From the NCBI GenBank assembly GCA_051453625.1, contig JBOZIK010000001.1, positions 254,438,695-254,491,121 of the forward strand: a DNA stretch of 52,427 bases, written 5' to 3'. The notes beneath the pieces are model-generated. The model did no database searches. It was given only the letters and a program-made list of their open reading frames with translations, and was not told the origin of the DNA. Source of the DNA: Welwitschia mirabilis. Its lineage: Eukaryota; Gnetophyta; Gnetopsida; Welwitschiales. How positions within the stretch are numbered: the first letter of the stretch is position 1; every line of letters starts with the position of its first letter. Positions 1 to 11,535 of this stretch are shown here, one piece after another. A program made the position numbers and the translations under genes.

Positions 1-746
1 CTAAATCATATTTTGTACTTGATATGCTTGTGACGGAAGCTTGAAGGTAGGAGGTCCATCCCGTGGGTGCAGAAAAGGGTTTCCCTATTGTTAGGCTATG
101 TCTCTTCCATGAAGGTGATGTTATTCTATTGTAAGTGGATGTAATGTTCTTTTAATCAATGCAAATACTCTTTTCATTTCAATTATGTGAATTTCCCTTA
201 TGATTTAAGTTGATCTTAATTAGTGACAAAATTGTATTTGTTTAAATCATAAGGGTAACCTTTGTTAAGGTTGACCTTAGTTAGTAGTAGGTTTACATTG
301 CATTTCTATTTCATTCATATTGCATATTACATATTCTACTTGGTAGATCTAATAGTTTTTGTTGATTAAGAATTAGTAGATACTCTTCTTGATTGATATG
401 AATTATAGAAAGGATAGTCTTTGTGATAAAAGGACTAGAATCTGGTCCTTGTGATAGAAAGATTATAAACCAAGTGAATCCATTTAATTTCTGCTTCCAC
501 ACACTTGCATTTTATCTTCATTCACTTGCATTACATTTACTTCATTATTTACTTTCATCTAGTAAAGGATGATAGACCAAAGACTACCTTTGAAAATCAA
601 TTTTCTAACTCTAAGCCTAGCATCTTCATTGAGATTATTACATTCGGGTGAACTCCCATCTATACTAGCATGTGTCTTTTTACAAGTTATATGATCTACA
701 GGTTTATATAAAGGACTTCAAGATTACAAAAATTCACACTGCAACA
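1..746 (+). mobile_element. Athila-like LTR, 3' part (truncated by window start)
   Basis: This stretch is the reverse complement of the LTR type found at 25477-26695 and 35943-37708. The shared landmarks run in the same order: the 'gaaggtaggaggtccatcc' stretch, the 'ttaggctatgtctcttcc' stretch, blocks near 250 and 420-440, and the terminal 'tctatactagcatgtg...ttcacac' block. It therefore lies on the + strand, opposite to the other Athila-like LTRs here. It ends in CA at about 746, and copia-type sequence starts immediately after. The left part is outside the window, so it may be a solo LTR or the 3' LTR of a longer element nested in the copia element. Confidence 0.7.
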
Positions 747-1154
747 ATGTCAAAAGGGGGAGAATTAATTATGTTACTTATGTTCTTTCAGATGTATCTG
801 CTCTTGATGAGTACTTTTAAGTTGTACTGCTTGTTTTAAAGTAATAGATATGCACTTTTTTTATTATTTCTATCCAAAATTTGTAGTAAACTTTTATTTC
901 TTATAAATAAAATTTGTGATTTATCTCAAGGTTGTTAAATTATACATAATTAAAATGTTATTTATCATATATATTTTTTACACTTAAAATTGTCTTTAAA
1001 TTTTGGCAAAAATGGAGGTCTTTTCAAAATGTCTATATTGTTATAAAAGTTTAATATTTTTGTAAAGATAAATAGGAATTTTGTGAGGGAAATTTTTCTC
1101 AATTTTGATATCTTAAAGATAAGGAATATTTGCCATTAATATCAAAAGGGGGAT
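747..1154 (+). mobile_element. SIRE/Maximus-type copia 3' internal tail with PPT
   Basis: The segment starts with a 'tcaaaagggggag' motif (750-762) and ends with a second A4G5 tract (1144-1153) directly before the LTR start at 1155. A pair of such tracts separated by a few hundred non-coding bases is typical of the 3' end of SIRE/Maximus Ty1/copia elements. The second tract is the likely polypurine primer for plus-strand synthesis. No reading frame survives. The copia gag-pol would lie to the left, interrupted by the LTR at 1-746. Confidence 0.65.
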
Positions 1155-2459
1155 TATTAGATTATGAATTGTTAATTGATGTTAAACTAATATTTTCTAT
1201 GAAGTGAAATTTATTGCATCTTATGTAAAAAATTTTAATTACTTATAGGTCAGAAGCTAAAGCTATGAATGTCATATTTTGATCCTAAAACCTATCAAGT
1301 TTTATTATCCTCTTGAGGAGTTGACTAAACTTTTAACTGGTCAATCACACTTCGAGTGAACTCTCAGAATTAAACCAAATTCAAGAGACTGATTAAACTT
1401 CTGAGGAGTGGATCAGACCTGTGAACTTGAGAATATTACTCCTAAACTAATCATCAAGGGGCTAATTAGACCTATAAGAAGTCAATCGAACCTAAGAACT
1501 ATTCACCTAATACTCTTGAACCAATTGTAAAGGGGTCAACTAGATTCCTAAGGGGTCGATCAGACCTAATGCCAAAAACTGGGATGGATTTTATCAGGAC
1601 TAAGTAGGTGACCAGACAGATAAGTAAGCGATCGAATAAGTGGTCGATTGGATCCTGAGGAGATGACTTGACATGGAGTGATAAGAAACTAAGGCAATTA
1701 AAAAATTCACTCAGGTGACCTATTTAAAAAATGGTACTAGGAGGGATTGACTAGACATTTTAGGAGTCATCTAGCTGGAATAGAAATGCAAATTTTATAT
1801 CTATTATGTAGCCATTTTGTAGCCATTAGAATTATGTTTCTAATTATAATAACCCTAAAAGCCTTCCATTTTAAATAGCTAAGAGTAAAATCATTATAGA
1901 AGATTTTTGTTAAACTATCGAATCTTGTGGATTGATCATTGTACTCTTTTGGCATTGTGTTCCTGACCAAATATGAACATCTATTGTATCTTTGCACATG
2001 ATTTCAGATCTATAAGACTCCATTATTCCTAAATTGTATCTTCCATAAGAGTAGTGCTTAATTTTTTTTCATTGAACCAAAGAATGAGTGACACCAGTGC
2101 ACTTGGGAGTTCTATTATCACTACCATAATTTATTACAAAAGGTTAAGACCAAGCCTTTAAAAAAAGTCCATTTGTAAAGGTTATAGGTAAACTTGAAAT
2201 ACCTAGAAGATTTTAACTAAGATCTAGATTTGGTAAGCCAATCATCAAGAGTGAAGTAGGTGTTTTTCTTAAACCACTATAAAACTTGCATGTGATTGGT
2301 ATTTCTATGCTTTTTATTGTTTTTGTTTTTTATAATACTTTTACCTTTTATGTTCAAAGTTTTTAATGATTCATTTCAATCAAGTTTATATTATGAATTC
2401 ATTTGAATAATTTTTTTAGAAATCTATTCACCCCCTTCCATAAGGTTCTTGATCCCACA
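1155..2459 (+). mobile_element. SIRE/Maximus-type copia 3' LTR
   Basis: The LTR begins TATTAG (decayed TGTTAG) right after the polypurine tract and ends with the family signature 'attcaccccct...gatcccaca' at 2459. The body carries repeated GGTCAA/GGTCGA-type motifs (1320-1660) and a 'gctggaatagaaatg' block. All of these recur in reverse complement in the LTR at 51202-52427, so both belong to one family. Length is about 1.3 kb. At 2460 the sequence resumes an Athila-derived repeat that is uninterrupted in other copies (about 7131, 29349), so this is an insertion point. Confidence 0.75.
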
Positions 2460-3744
2460 GGAATACCATTGATCCCATATCCTCGAAGTATTTTATTTTA
2501 ATTCATCATGAGAGGAGTACAACCATAGTTAAAGAAGTAGGAACCTGCGAAGCATGACCAACTAATACTTAGTGGAGTTCCCTCAGCTACCAATACTATT
2601 AAAGATCCCTTCTAGAAAAATTTACCTCAGTGTGGTAGGACATCATGGTGACCATGATTAAAGCATAAAACCAATAGATAATAGTCATTATTATATCTTT
2701 TTCCTTTCTTTTGTGTGTTTTTTTTTTTAATACATCTTTAAAATAAATCCCACATGACCATACACTCACAAAGACAAAGGTGAAGAAATGAGATGAAAAA
2801 CAAGAAATAACATCTCAAATAACTAAAGACTTACACCATTGAAAGAAAAAACAAAAAAAATAAAGAAAAGATTCAGTGAATCTAATTTTATCACTTTAAT
2901 GCCCAAGTAAAAATTACTAGTCATGGTAACTTTATAATGTAAAACATAAGTTAAGTTTAAGAGATGTTTAAGTAATAGGATGATGTCCACCAAAATAATA
3001 AGCTAAGAAAGAATTCAGATAATGGAAGGATGACTTTTTTTTAAAAACATTGCTTCTATCATGGTCAAGGTCTTTTGATAATTCATGAATTTGTAATCTA
3101 AATCCATTATTTTGAATTTCCTAGAATTCAAATTGGAAATCTTAACTAAGCCACTAAAAATGTACTTTCTCTAAAGGATAAGAACTAACCATTTAGAGAT
3201 TAATTTATTATTTAAAATTTTTTTTTAAAAAAAAAGACAAGAGCATAAAAATGTACGAGCAAAAAGAAAATACCAAAGCAAATTAAAAATAAATTTTATT
3301 TAAATCTTAAAATCTATTCAACATTTTTATTGAAGAGAAATAAAATGAAATATTTATTCCTAAGGTTATGGTCCTAAGATATTGCATTCTCTCAGAAAAA
3401 TAAGGATCAAACCAAATATTTCCCAATTGATAAAACATAAAAGGTATACAATCAGTTTTCAGTAAAATCAATTGGAGGTGAAAACAATAAAAAGACAAAA
3501 CTTTGATAGCATAAATTTCAGATTTTAAATAAAGGATAAAGATGTGATAAATCTTATTGAAGAAAAATCTCTTATTGAAATGACATAAATCATAAATATC
3601 ATCATATAATGCATGAAAGGAAGTATTTAAAGAAAGTACCCAAGAAGATTTAAGGGCTCTTTAGAATGTCTAATATGATTAAAAATATTCCTATCATTCA
3701 ATTCAAAATATGAATTTTTAATAAGGAAATGAGGATTTTTTTAA
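2460..3744 (-). mobile_element. Fragment of chimeric non-autonomous Athila-like element (3' internal part)
   Basis: The segment is parallel to 7131-8420. It holds the conserved 3' block (2460-2680), a pyrimidine-rich tract near 2700-2730, and a pol-tail remnant on the - strand at about 3040-3215 (readable as VKISNLNSRKF...MNYQKTL, cf. VKISNLYTREI in the 25-37 kb element). It continues upstream in the element into the unidentified frame at 3300-3744. That frame includes a 63-codon open stretch (3307-3498) containing CIPFMFYQLGNIWFDPYF. Bounded by the copia LTR on the left and an assembly gap on the right. It repeats the same chimeric join as the element at 4564-12776. Confidence 0.6.
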
Positions 3745-3844
3745 NNNNNNNNNNNNNNNNNNNNNNNNNNNNNNNNNNNNNNNNNNNNNNNNNNNNNNNN
3801 NNNNNNNNNNNNNNNNNNNNNNNNNNNNNNNNNNNNNNNNNNNN
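3745..3844. other. Assembly gap (100 N)
   Basis: A run of 100 N, probably an arbitrary size. The repeat switches orientation across it: the conserved block reads one way at 2500-2680 and the other way at 3845-3945. Confidence 0.99.
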
Positions 3845-4563
3845 AGGAGGGGTTATGTGTGTATGTAATAGTGTTATATGGTAATTGTGAGAACTCCACT
3901 AAGGGGTCAGTTAGCCATGATTTAGATATATGAAAAAAAAAGAGTATAAATATATATCCTATAAGTTCTTCCTCCTTTGATAGTGATTTCATTTTCTTCA
4001 TCATGATTAACTTAAGTTGTGGAAAATAAAAAGTTGAAGAATAGTTATATCCCAAGAGTCATCTAAGACATAGTTAGTTACCAGAACTATAACACTAGGG
4101 GATTAAGAGAAAAAAGAAATCAAAAGAAAAATATTCTAGTGTGTAATAAATGTATATAAAAATATTTTCAATTCAATAGCATGCACAATTATTAAATTTT
4201 ATTTGAGCTAAGGGAAGGCTTCAAAATTTTAGAATCATTTTGCATTATCTTAACAATTTAATAAATTGTTTAGTTTAAATTTTCTTTAATGGAATTAATA
4301 TGTCCATAATAAAATAAAAATAGCATAAATAACTTTATTTAAAATCAAAATCCAAAAAAAAATTATGAAGCAAGATAGTTTATTACATCCAGTTGCAAAA
4401 ATAATGACAAGAAAATTTCTTAAATTTACTAAGCAAATAAATCCCCAACTAAAGTAACTCAATTCTTGAAGTAGTCAGAAAACTTGTTTCTCTTATGAAA
4501 ATGCCTAGTCTTAGAGGATGATCCTATAGAATTTTCACCAAAGGGTAATAGATTCATCTCTAT
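3845..4563 (+). mobile_element. Inverted fragment of Athila-like 3' internal region
   Basis: The reverse complement of 3845-3945 matches the conserved 3' block seen at 7180-7345 and 28180-28350, including 'ccccttagtggagtt' and 'accatataacac'. The fragment is therefore inverted relative to 2460-3744. A 70-codon open stretch on the - strand (about 3845-4055) ends with ITYTHNPS and contains LTDPLVEFSQLPY, the peptide reading of this block. From about 4060 to 4563 the sequence is AT-rich and I recognise nothing further. The next element's 3' LTR begins at 4564. Confidence 0.5.
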
Positions 4564-6024
4564 TGAAGGGTGTATTTATGCAAACATTACATCCTTAGTA
4601 AAATTCTATCATTTACAAATATATGCACAAACACAACATACTATTATAAACAAGAGTGAACCTAAATGTCATATTCCATTAAAAGCACTAAGCTCAAAGC
4701 TAGAGAATTGCTTTTTATAAAACAAAGGTTTAAAAATAAAAATCAACAATGCAAGTAAAGTAAAAGCACAATGCAAATGCAAATGCACACTATCCTAAAT
4801 GTAATATCTATGTGACTACCAAATCTTTGTTACCAAGATTGGTCCTACATAACCTAGATAAATCAAGGAAATTGTTACTAATTAAAACCAACCTAAGCTA
4901 TTAAATGTGTTGGATAGAATATAAAAACATGAAATGATTTAATCTATGAAATATAAAATATAATGCAAGATTCTAAACTAATAATTTTAACTTTAATAAA
5001 ATGTTTCCCTCATGATCTATATCACTAAAGAAGCTATCACAGAATCAAAAGCAACATAAACTATAAGGGGCATGCACTTATGTATTTTAGTAATGAACAC
5101 TTATTCTAGTAATAAAAATAAATTATAATGTAAAAAAGTACAATGCAACACACTTATACAAAGTTAATCTAGGAATAAAAAGAAATAATGCATCTAAACT
5201 AATATTTCTCAACATTGAGAAAGGTTGCCCTCATAACCTATATTACTTAAGAAACTATTACTAAATAATAAGTAACATCAAATATGAGTGATAAGTAATA
5301 ACACGCATAGGAAATAAAAACAAGATTTTTATATTATCTCAAACAACATCCGTATTACAAAGAAGCATTACCTTAATGAAGGATACATAGCCCAACACCA
5401 AGGAATAGCCCTCTCTAGAACTATTAGATGGACATCTGGTCCTTTGATCTTCTATCACAAGAATTTTTGATGCAAAAAAATATGATTGAAGTCAAGAGTG
5501 AAGGCAGTATTTATTGATAATAATAAACTCTAATAATAGCAAATATAACAAATGTAGTAAAACCCTAACGAATGCACAAGAGGGTGCATGACACATTGGA
5601 GAAGTTTGATGGAGTTTGATACATTAACTAAAATGAGGTAGTCATCCTATGTATCATCTAGACGATGGTTGGGATGATGCCACATCAACAGAGTTCCATA
5701 TTTATCCTTCATATTAGTTTAATTAGCATCCTAGTTATCATGTAAGTGGTTTTGTCCTAGTATGTCATCCAAATAATAAAAAGAATGATAGACTTCTTGA
5801 AGCTCTTTATTAAGTTAAATTGACCTTGAATCTTGTTAATTCCTCCTTAAAATGTAAGGTATTAGAATTAATCTAAAATGCATCCAAAAGTGCTAGCATT
5901 TGTGCATTTCTATGAATTTCTTATTAACTCTTAATAATCATCATTTTATGCTTAAACCTATCTAAATCGCTTACAAAACTACTCATAAAACCCCATCAAA
6001 AACATACAATTTGGAATTGCAACA
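4564..6024 (-). mobile_element. 3' LTR of chimeric Athila-like element
   Basis: Read on the - strand the LTR starts TGTTGC at 6024, directly after the polypurine tract 6039-6025, and ends at about 4564. It aligns along its length with the 5' LTR at 11536-12776, including the shared 'aatgaagga..catagcc' region and the two ATCATC hairpins (5653-5679, 5763-5795). It is about 220 bp longer. The excess is explained by an internal duplication: 4966-5040 recurs as 5188-5260. Confidence 0.75.
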
Positions 6025-6039
6025 TAGCCCCCTTCACTT
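6025..6039 (-). other. Polypurine tract of chimeric Athila-like element
   Basis: On the - strand the bases read AAGTGAAGGGGGCTA immediately before the LTR start TGTTGC. This is the expected site and composition for the plus-strand primer. The equivalent tract of the 25-37 kb element (26710-26696) reads CTAAGTAGAAGGCTA. Confidence 0.75.
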
Positions 6040-7130
6040 AACCTTGTTAGTCCCTAACAAAGTTGGTGAATAGCTATAATGATGAGCCAAATTAACTAAG
6101 ATAGAATTCTATCTAAAGATATATAAATTAAATTCATAAATATTAGTATGTAGGAGTAAATCACAAATTAAATAAACTAAAATGTTTTATCTTAGGAGAT
6201 GAAATGACCATTATGTCATTCAAAGTATCATCTAGATGATTATGGGTATAATAAGCACTTAAAAATAAATCTATAAAATTAATTGCTTATAATCATACTC
6301 ATCAAAAAATAAGATCAAAATACTTACCTATGAATTAGCCCCCCACTTAAAACATTTAGCATATCAAAAATATAAAAATTGGCTGTCATAACAAAAATAA
6401 TCATCATAAGGTATAATCATAATAACTTAAATAAATGATGTACATGTATTAGCAAAATAAGTAATAATTAATTAAGCTCAGATAGCATCAAGTAGATTTC
6501 AGAAAGGTATAAAAGAGACTAAAATATGGGAAATGGCTAAGAATCATAAGAAATAAGCCATGATAAGGAGGTAAATACACCAAGCTAAGGAAGATAAATG
6601 TGTCATGAACTTACAATTAGTGAAAAATAGTACTACATGCATCAAAACTCAAGAAGAAAATTAAGTAACTAATACTCAAAAATATAGTAAAATTATCATC
6701 ATAAACTAAAGAAAATTCATTTTGAAAAATAAAATTACCTTCTAGAAAGAAAAATTACAAATAGAAAACAAAAATTAACTAAAAAACTTCTAAATAATTA
6801 AGTCCTAAGCATTTGTGATGAAAAAGTATGGAAATGACTTTGAAATACCTAAGAAAATAACTAAAGAAAACAAAATATAAATGGACAAATTAAGAACATG
6901 AAGAAGATTATGTACCTATCCTAAATTCANNNNNNNNNNNNNNNNNNNNNNTGATCATGATGATGCAAAGGAACTAATGTTTTCAAATAATGAATGATAA
7001 GAATAAAAGCTATTATAAATGAACTCACCTACTAACATTTCAAAACACACCCAAATCCTCAAAAGTTAAATGACTATATTGAAATACTGTAAGTACAATG
7101 AGTCTAAAAAATAAGAAATGCCTCTTATGA
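6040..7130 (-). mobile_element. 3' non-coding internal region, with 22-N gap
   Basis: AT-rich DNA between the polypurine tract and the conserved 3' block. It begins with a stretch shared with 26711-26790 ('ctaacaaag..ggtgaat' and 'gatgagccaa' landmarks). A 22-N gap lies at 6930-6951. No coding frame was recognised. Confidence 0.5.
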
Positions 7131-7430
7131 CACTAGGAATACCACTAATCCTATAGCCTCAAAGTATTTTATTTTAATTCATGATGAGGGGAGTGCAACC
7201 ATAATTAGAGAAGTAGAGACTCGAAAGCATGGCTAACTAATCCCTTAGTGGAGTTCCTATAGCTATCAATACTACCAAAGGTCCCTCTTAGGAAAATTTA
7301 CCATAGTTTAATAGGATCTTATGGTGACCATGTATTTAGTATTGAAATAATAGATCATGGTCATTATAATTTTTTCTTTCTTTCTTTCTTTTCTTTTTTT
7401 TTTTTTTTACATACTTCTTCAAAATAAATT
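7131..7430 (-). repeat. Conserved 3' block plus homopyrimidine tract
   Basis: One of five copies in the window of a well-conserved roughly 200-bp block (others: about 2460-2680, 3845-3945 inverted, 28130-28350, 29340-29560). Here it is followed by a C/T-only tract at about 7371-7408, which is homopurine on the element's sense strand. A similar tract sits in the same place in the copies at 28381-28426 and 29588-29627. It lies just after the pol end in the element. The role is unknown. Confidence 0.55.
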
Positions 7431-7769
7431 CCACATGACCACACACTTGTAAAGATGAAGGTGAAAAAATGAGTTAAAGGATAAGAAAGAATACCCTCAA
7501 CAACTAAAGATTTATACCATTGAGAGCAAACACAAAAAACCAAAGCATCTTTCTTCGAATGAATTTCATAGACATTTGAATGTTTTAAGATTAGGTAAAT
7601 CTAATCTTATCACTTTAACAGCCAAGTAAAAATTACTAGTTATGATAAATTCATAAATAAATCATAAGTCAAGTTTAAAAAATGTTCAAGTAATAGCATG
7701 ACATCCACCAAAAGTTAAAGCTAAGCAAGAATTTAGATAATGATAGGATTACTTTTAAAACAATTGCTT

Positions 7770-7960
7770 CTATCATGTTTAAGGTATTTTGATAATTAAT
7801 GAATTTGTAATCTTTGTTTATTTATTGAAATTTCCCTAGTATTAAATCATAAATCTCAACTGAGTAACTAAAAATGTACATTTTCTAAAAGATAAAGAAT
7901 AAATCATTTAGATATTAATTTATTGAAAGTACAAAATAAAAAAGCCTAACAAACATAAAA
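7770..7960 (-). pseudogene. Pol tail remnant (integrase C-terminal GPY/F-like region)
   Basis: On the - strand, across frames, the segment reads NTREISINKQRLQIH followed by a MIEAI-like stretch. This aligns with LYTREIQKVNGQRLKLY and the following residues of the integrase tail at 29959-30159. The upstream catalytic integrase, RNase H and RT found in the 25-37 kb element are absent. Homology stops at about 7960 and the unidentified frame takes over. Only the end of pol has therefore been kept in this element. Confidence 0.55.
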
Positions 7961-10900
7961 TCCAAAGAATATACCAAAGAAAACTTAAAAATAAATTTTA
8001 TTCAAATCTAAAATTTATTTAATGCTTTTATTAAAAAGAAATAAAAATAAAGATTTATTTCTAAGACTATGGTTCTATGATATTACATTCTTTCATAAAA
8101 ATAAGGATCAAACTAAATATTCACCAATTAATAGAACATAAAAGGTATACAGTCATTTCTTACTAAAATCAATTAGAGGCAAAAATAATAAAAGGATAAA
8201 ACTTTGATAGCACAAATTTTAAATTTTAAATAAGAGATAAAGAAGTGATAAATCTCAGTGAAGAATAGTCTCTTATTGAAATGACATAAATCATAAATAT
8301 CATTGTATAATACATGCAAGGAAGTATTTAAAGAAAGTATCCAAGAAGATTTTGAGGGCTCTTTAGAATGTCTAGCATGATTAAGAAGGTTCCTATAATT
8401 CAATTCAAGATATAGATTTTCAATAAGAAAATAAAGCTTTTTCCAATTAGCATGATCAGATGACATTTTATCTTCACAAGATTTTGTAGCAATATAAAAG
8501 ATCAAAAATTCATATAACTCATAGAAAAACAATCTCTTATCAAACTTACAATATAAAGAATTTAAAACATAAATTACATTTAAAGTTTAATATTGGACAT
8601 GAGAGACATTAATGGCATAATTTGGAATCCAAGGATTTAAAAGAAACTTCTTAGGGTGAGTGATTAAGATAGGTTTAACATACTTATGAAGCTCCTTCAC
8701 ATTTAATTTTGAGCATGGATTTACATCAAGAAGATAAGTTTTACCCCAATTTATAGTTCTAATATATCCCAAGTCTTGTTTTTAAAAAGAGTAATCATTA
8801 AAAGCACAAGGTAGAGTAGAGTTTGTAAAAGAGGAAAAGATGTTACTTTTTGTAGAACATGAGGTTTTTAAAGGAAAACATTAAGAGATTATTGGTATAG
8901 ACTTCTCAAAGTGATGTGTTTTCTTAAATTTAAGGAAGGGGATGTAATTTGAAGAATTACTTGAATGTTTAAATGGGAAAGAGCAAACATAGCTATCATT
9001 GTCAAGATCACAAGATAATTGGAAGTAGAAGTAGAAGAAGGGATGTTATTTGAGGTTTTACATGAAAGTACAAGTGAAACTAATGGGAAAGCATGAGTAA
9101 ACTCTTTAAGTTGGTTTATTTCATTGGAAGGTATAATTTTATTCTCTATTAATTTTATTTAATTTTGAATTGATTTTTCTTTATTTCTCACCTTCTCATT
9201 GTTGACTTCATCATTACTTAGTTGAATGATCTTTTTATGTTCTTTGGTAATATCTTTATCTTCTTCATTGTTTTTATTAATATCATTGACTATATCTTGC
9301 TCTTCTTTATTAAACTTATTATTGTTTTATTAAGGATTATTTTCATCTTCTAAGTTGGTGAATTCCTCAAAAAGATCATTAAAAAGATGATAGAAAGGAA
9401 AGTTCTAATTGTCTTCATTATATGATGGAAGATTTTTTGATATTTTTTGAATTGACTCTTTCTTCTTTCTATTAAATAATTTTGTTAATCCTAAACTATA
9501 ATCCTTATTTTCTATCATTAAGTTACTATTACTAACTATCGTCTTAGACTATTGTCTAGATGATGGGAGTGGATGACTTCCCTCATAATGTACATTCTTC
9601 CTTAATTTTATTTCATTACTTAAATTCTCCTTTAATCTCATATGTTGAATTTCTTTTAAAGATTGAACTCTTGCATCCTCATCACAAAGTAAGTAAAAAT
9701 CAAAAATATAATTGAATATTTCAATATCATCATCTTATTCTTCCTTATTATCCTCATTGTTTTGTTGCATCTTATTATTTTTAAATTCATTAAATTCATT
9801 AGAATGTGAAATGTGATCGTCATGTTTATCATGGATTAAAGACTTTCTAAACTTTTCATGAGTTAATTATTTTGTTTCATCTTCATTTTCTAATAGGAAT
9901 TAAATGGGATTATAACCTACTTCATCATCTAAGAAATAATTATCTTCCTCCTTATTGTTAAATAATATAGTTGAATCATCATTTTCTTTCTTTTGTTATT
10001 CATCTCCTAATAAGTTTGATGTTGTAGGTTGATCCATACTTTTATTTTCTATGTTAAAGCAAGAATTTTTGTTATTTTTTATTTTGAAGTTCTTCTTATG
10101 TTTCTCAAAATAGGTTTGTTATGTAAAAGAATCTTGAGATTATTGAATTTGTAATAAATTTTGTCAAAACATTTCAGTCAAATTTTCTAAGTTCTTATTC
10201 ATATTTTTTTACCTAATTTTCATTTCCTTAAGCATTTCTATTACTGAATTATTTCTTTGTTTATAGTTGTGGTAGATGGATTTTGTTCTTCATGATAATG
10301 GATGAAAGATAGTTGTTCTTCATAATAACTCATGGGAGATTGTTGAAATTTATTAAAATGATTATAAAATGTTTCATTAGATGAGGTGGAATCCCTAAAA
10401 TATTGCAAATCATCATTGTCATTTTCATTTGAAGTTTGAAATAAAGGGAAAAAATAAAAATTTTGAAAAGAGGAAGGGGTTTAATCTCAACATCATTTGA
10501 ATTTATCCAAAATTATTCTTAAAATATTTTACTAAGTGTTTTATTTGCATTATTTTTAAGATTTTTATGTTTTCTTCTTCTTTATTTAGCTCTTGTTTTA
10601 GCTAATATTTCTTGTAATGGCCTTTTATCATAAGTGGATGAAAAGGATGAACAAGAAGAATTCTCGGTTTTAAGTTCTAGATCATCATTAGGAGATAAGT
10701 TATAAGATTTTTGTCTTTTACATCTTTGTCTAGAAATTATATCTCTTACAGTAACATTCACATTTGAACTAGAGGATTATATCATGTTTGTATTAAGCTA
10801 TGCTTCTCATTAATAAGAAGGGGATAAAATAATTTTTCTTCTATTTGATCATTTTCATTACGTTTGTTTAAAAGATTTGGTTTGAAAATCCTAAAAGTAG

Positions 10901-11050
10901 GAAACAAACAAGTTTCTTTAAATTGTGGAAATTATGTATCTGAGATATGCATACCTATATTTTATTTATTTCTTGAATAAGCCTCTTTTTGATATTTTTC
11001 TTATTAAGATTCATTTCCTCAAATATTTTATCTTTTTACTAGATTTTATT
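7960..11050 (-). pseudogene. Chimeric degenerate ORF: gag N-terminus fused to unidentified protein
   Basis: Read on the - strand, the frame starts near 11050 with a stretch homologous to the gag start of the 25-37 kb element (KIKYL...ISKRGLF vs TKY...NIREGLF). It continues through NVNVTVRDIISRQRCK and LSPNDDLELK (vs NANIILRDLINHKKCK and LPRSDDVELQ). After that the gag core is missing. Instead there is a Ser/Asn/Asp/Glu-rich frame, for example SSCSSFSSTYDKRPLQEILA, an NSNLMIENKDYSLGLTK stretch near 9480-9540, and acidic coiled-coil-like parts at 9180-9480. Two cleaner open stretches follow: 61 codons at 8587-8772 (with TYLLDVNPCSKL) and 119 codons at 8173-8532 (with NHARHSKEPSKSSWIL). Several stops and at least one frameshift (near 9010) interrupt it. 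I do not recognise the post-gag protein. A parallel copy of its end lies at 3300-3744. Confidence 0.5.
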
Positions 11051-11059
11051 AGGACTTTA

Positions 11060-11515
11060 CACATCCAGCAAATTTTCTAGTTGTTTGTCATTTTGTTTTT
11101 CATCCAGACGATATCCTAGATGAGAAGAAAATAGAAAACAAAAAACATAGAAAATAGAAATTAGAATCATAAAAAACCAGAACATAAACACACTATCAGT
11201 CGTCTTCTAGTGCCACCTAGATGATGTAGGAGATGATATCAACTTATTACGTGTCAGAAAATTAGAAAAAACTTGTGAAAGAAAAAAAGTAACAAAAAAT
11301 CCTAACCTTAGACTATTGTTTGACAATGTTGTCTGGACAACCAATAGGATGACAGAATCGAAAAATGTGGATCAAAAAATAAAAAATCCAAAAAATTGCA
11401 AAGAGAAAAACTACAATATTTATAGTAAAAATACAATGTTACTACAAACAAATACCTGAATTGAAATCTAAAGCACTTATTTAGGTAATGATAACCCTCA
11501 AACTCCTTATGGCCT
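11060..11515 (-). mobile_element. 5' leader of chimeric Athila-like element
   Basis: Non-coding DNA between the primer binding site and the gag-like start. It carries three degenerate ATCATC/GGATGAT-type motifs at about 11108, 11214 and 11325, spaced roughly 100-117 bp apart. This matches the three motifs in the leader of the 25-37 kb element. Confidence 0.5.
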
Positions 11516-11533
11516 TCTCTGGCAATGATGCTA
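11516..11533 (-). other. Primer binding site, tRNA-Asp type, decayed
   Basis: The - strand reads TAGCATCATTGCCAGAGA. Against the plant Athila/Tat primer site TGGCGCCGTTGCCGGGGA this is 12 of 18 identical, and all six differences are transitions (five G-to-A, one C-to-T). It sits 2 bp from the LTR end and is followed by 'aggccataagg', parallel to the site at 35922-35939. Confidence 0.75.
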
Positions 11534-11535
11534 AG

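Noticed and set aside
1767-1997. 76-codon - strand frame
   Set aside because: Falls inside the copia LTR and has no similarity.
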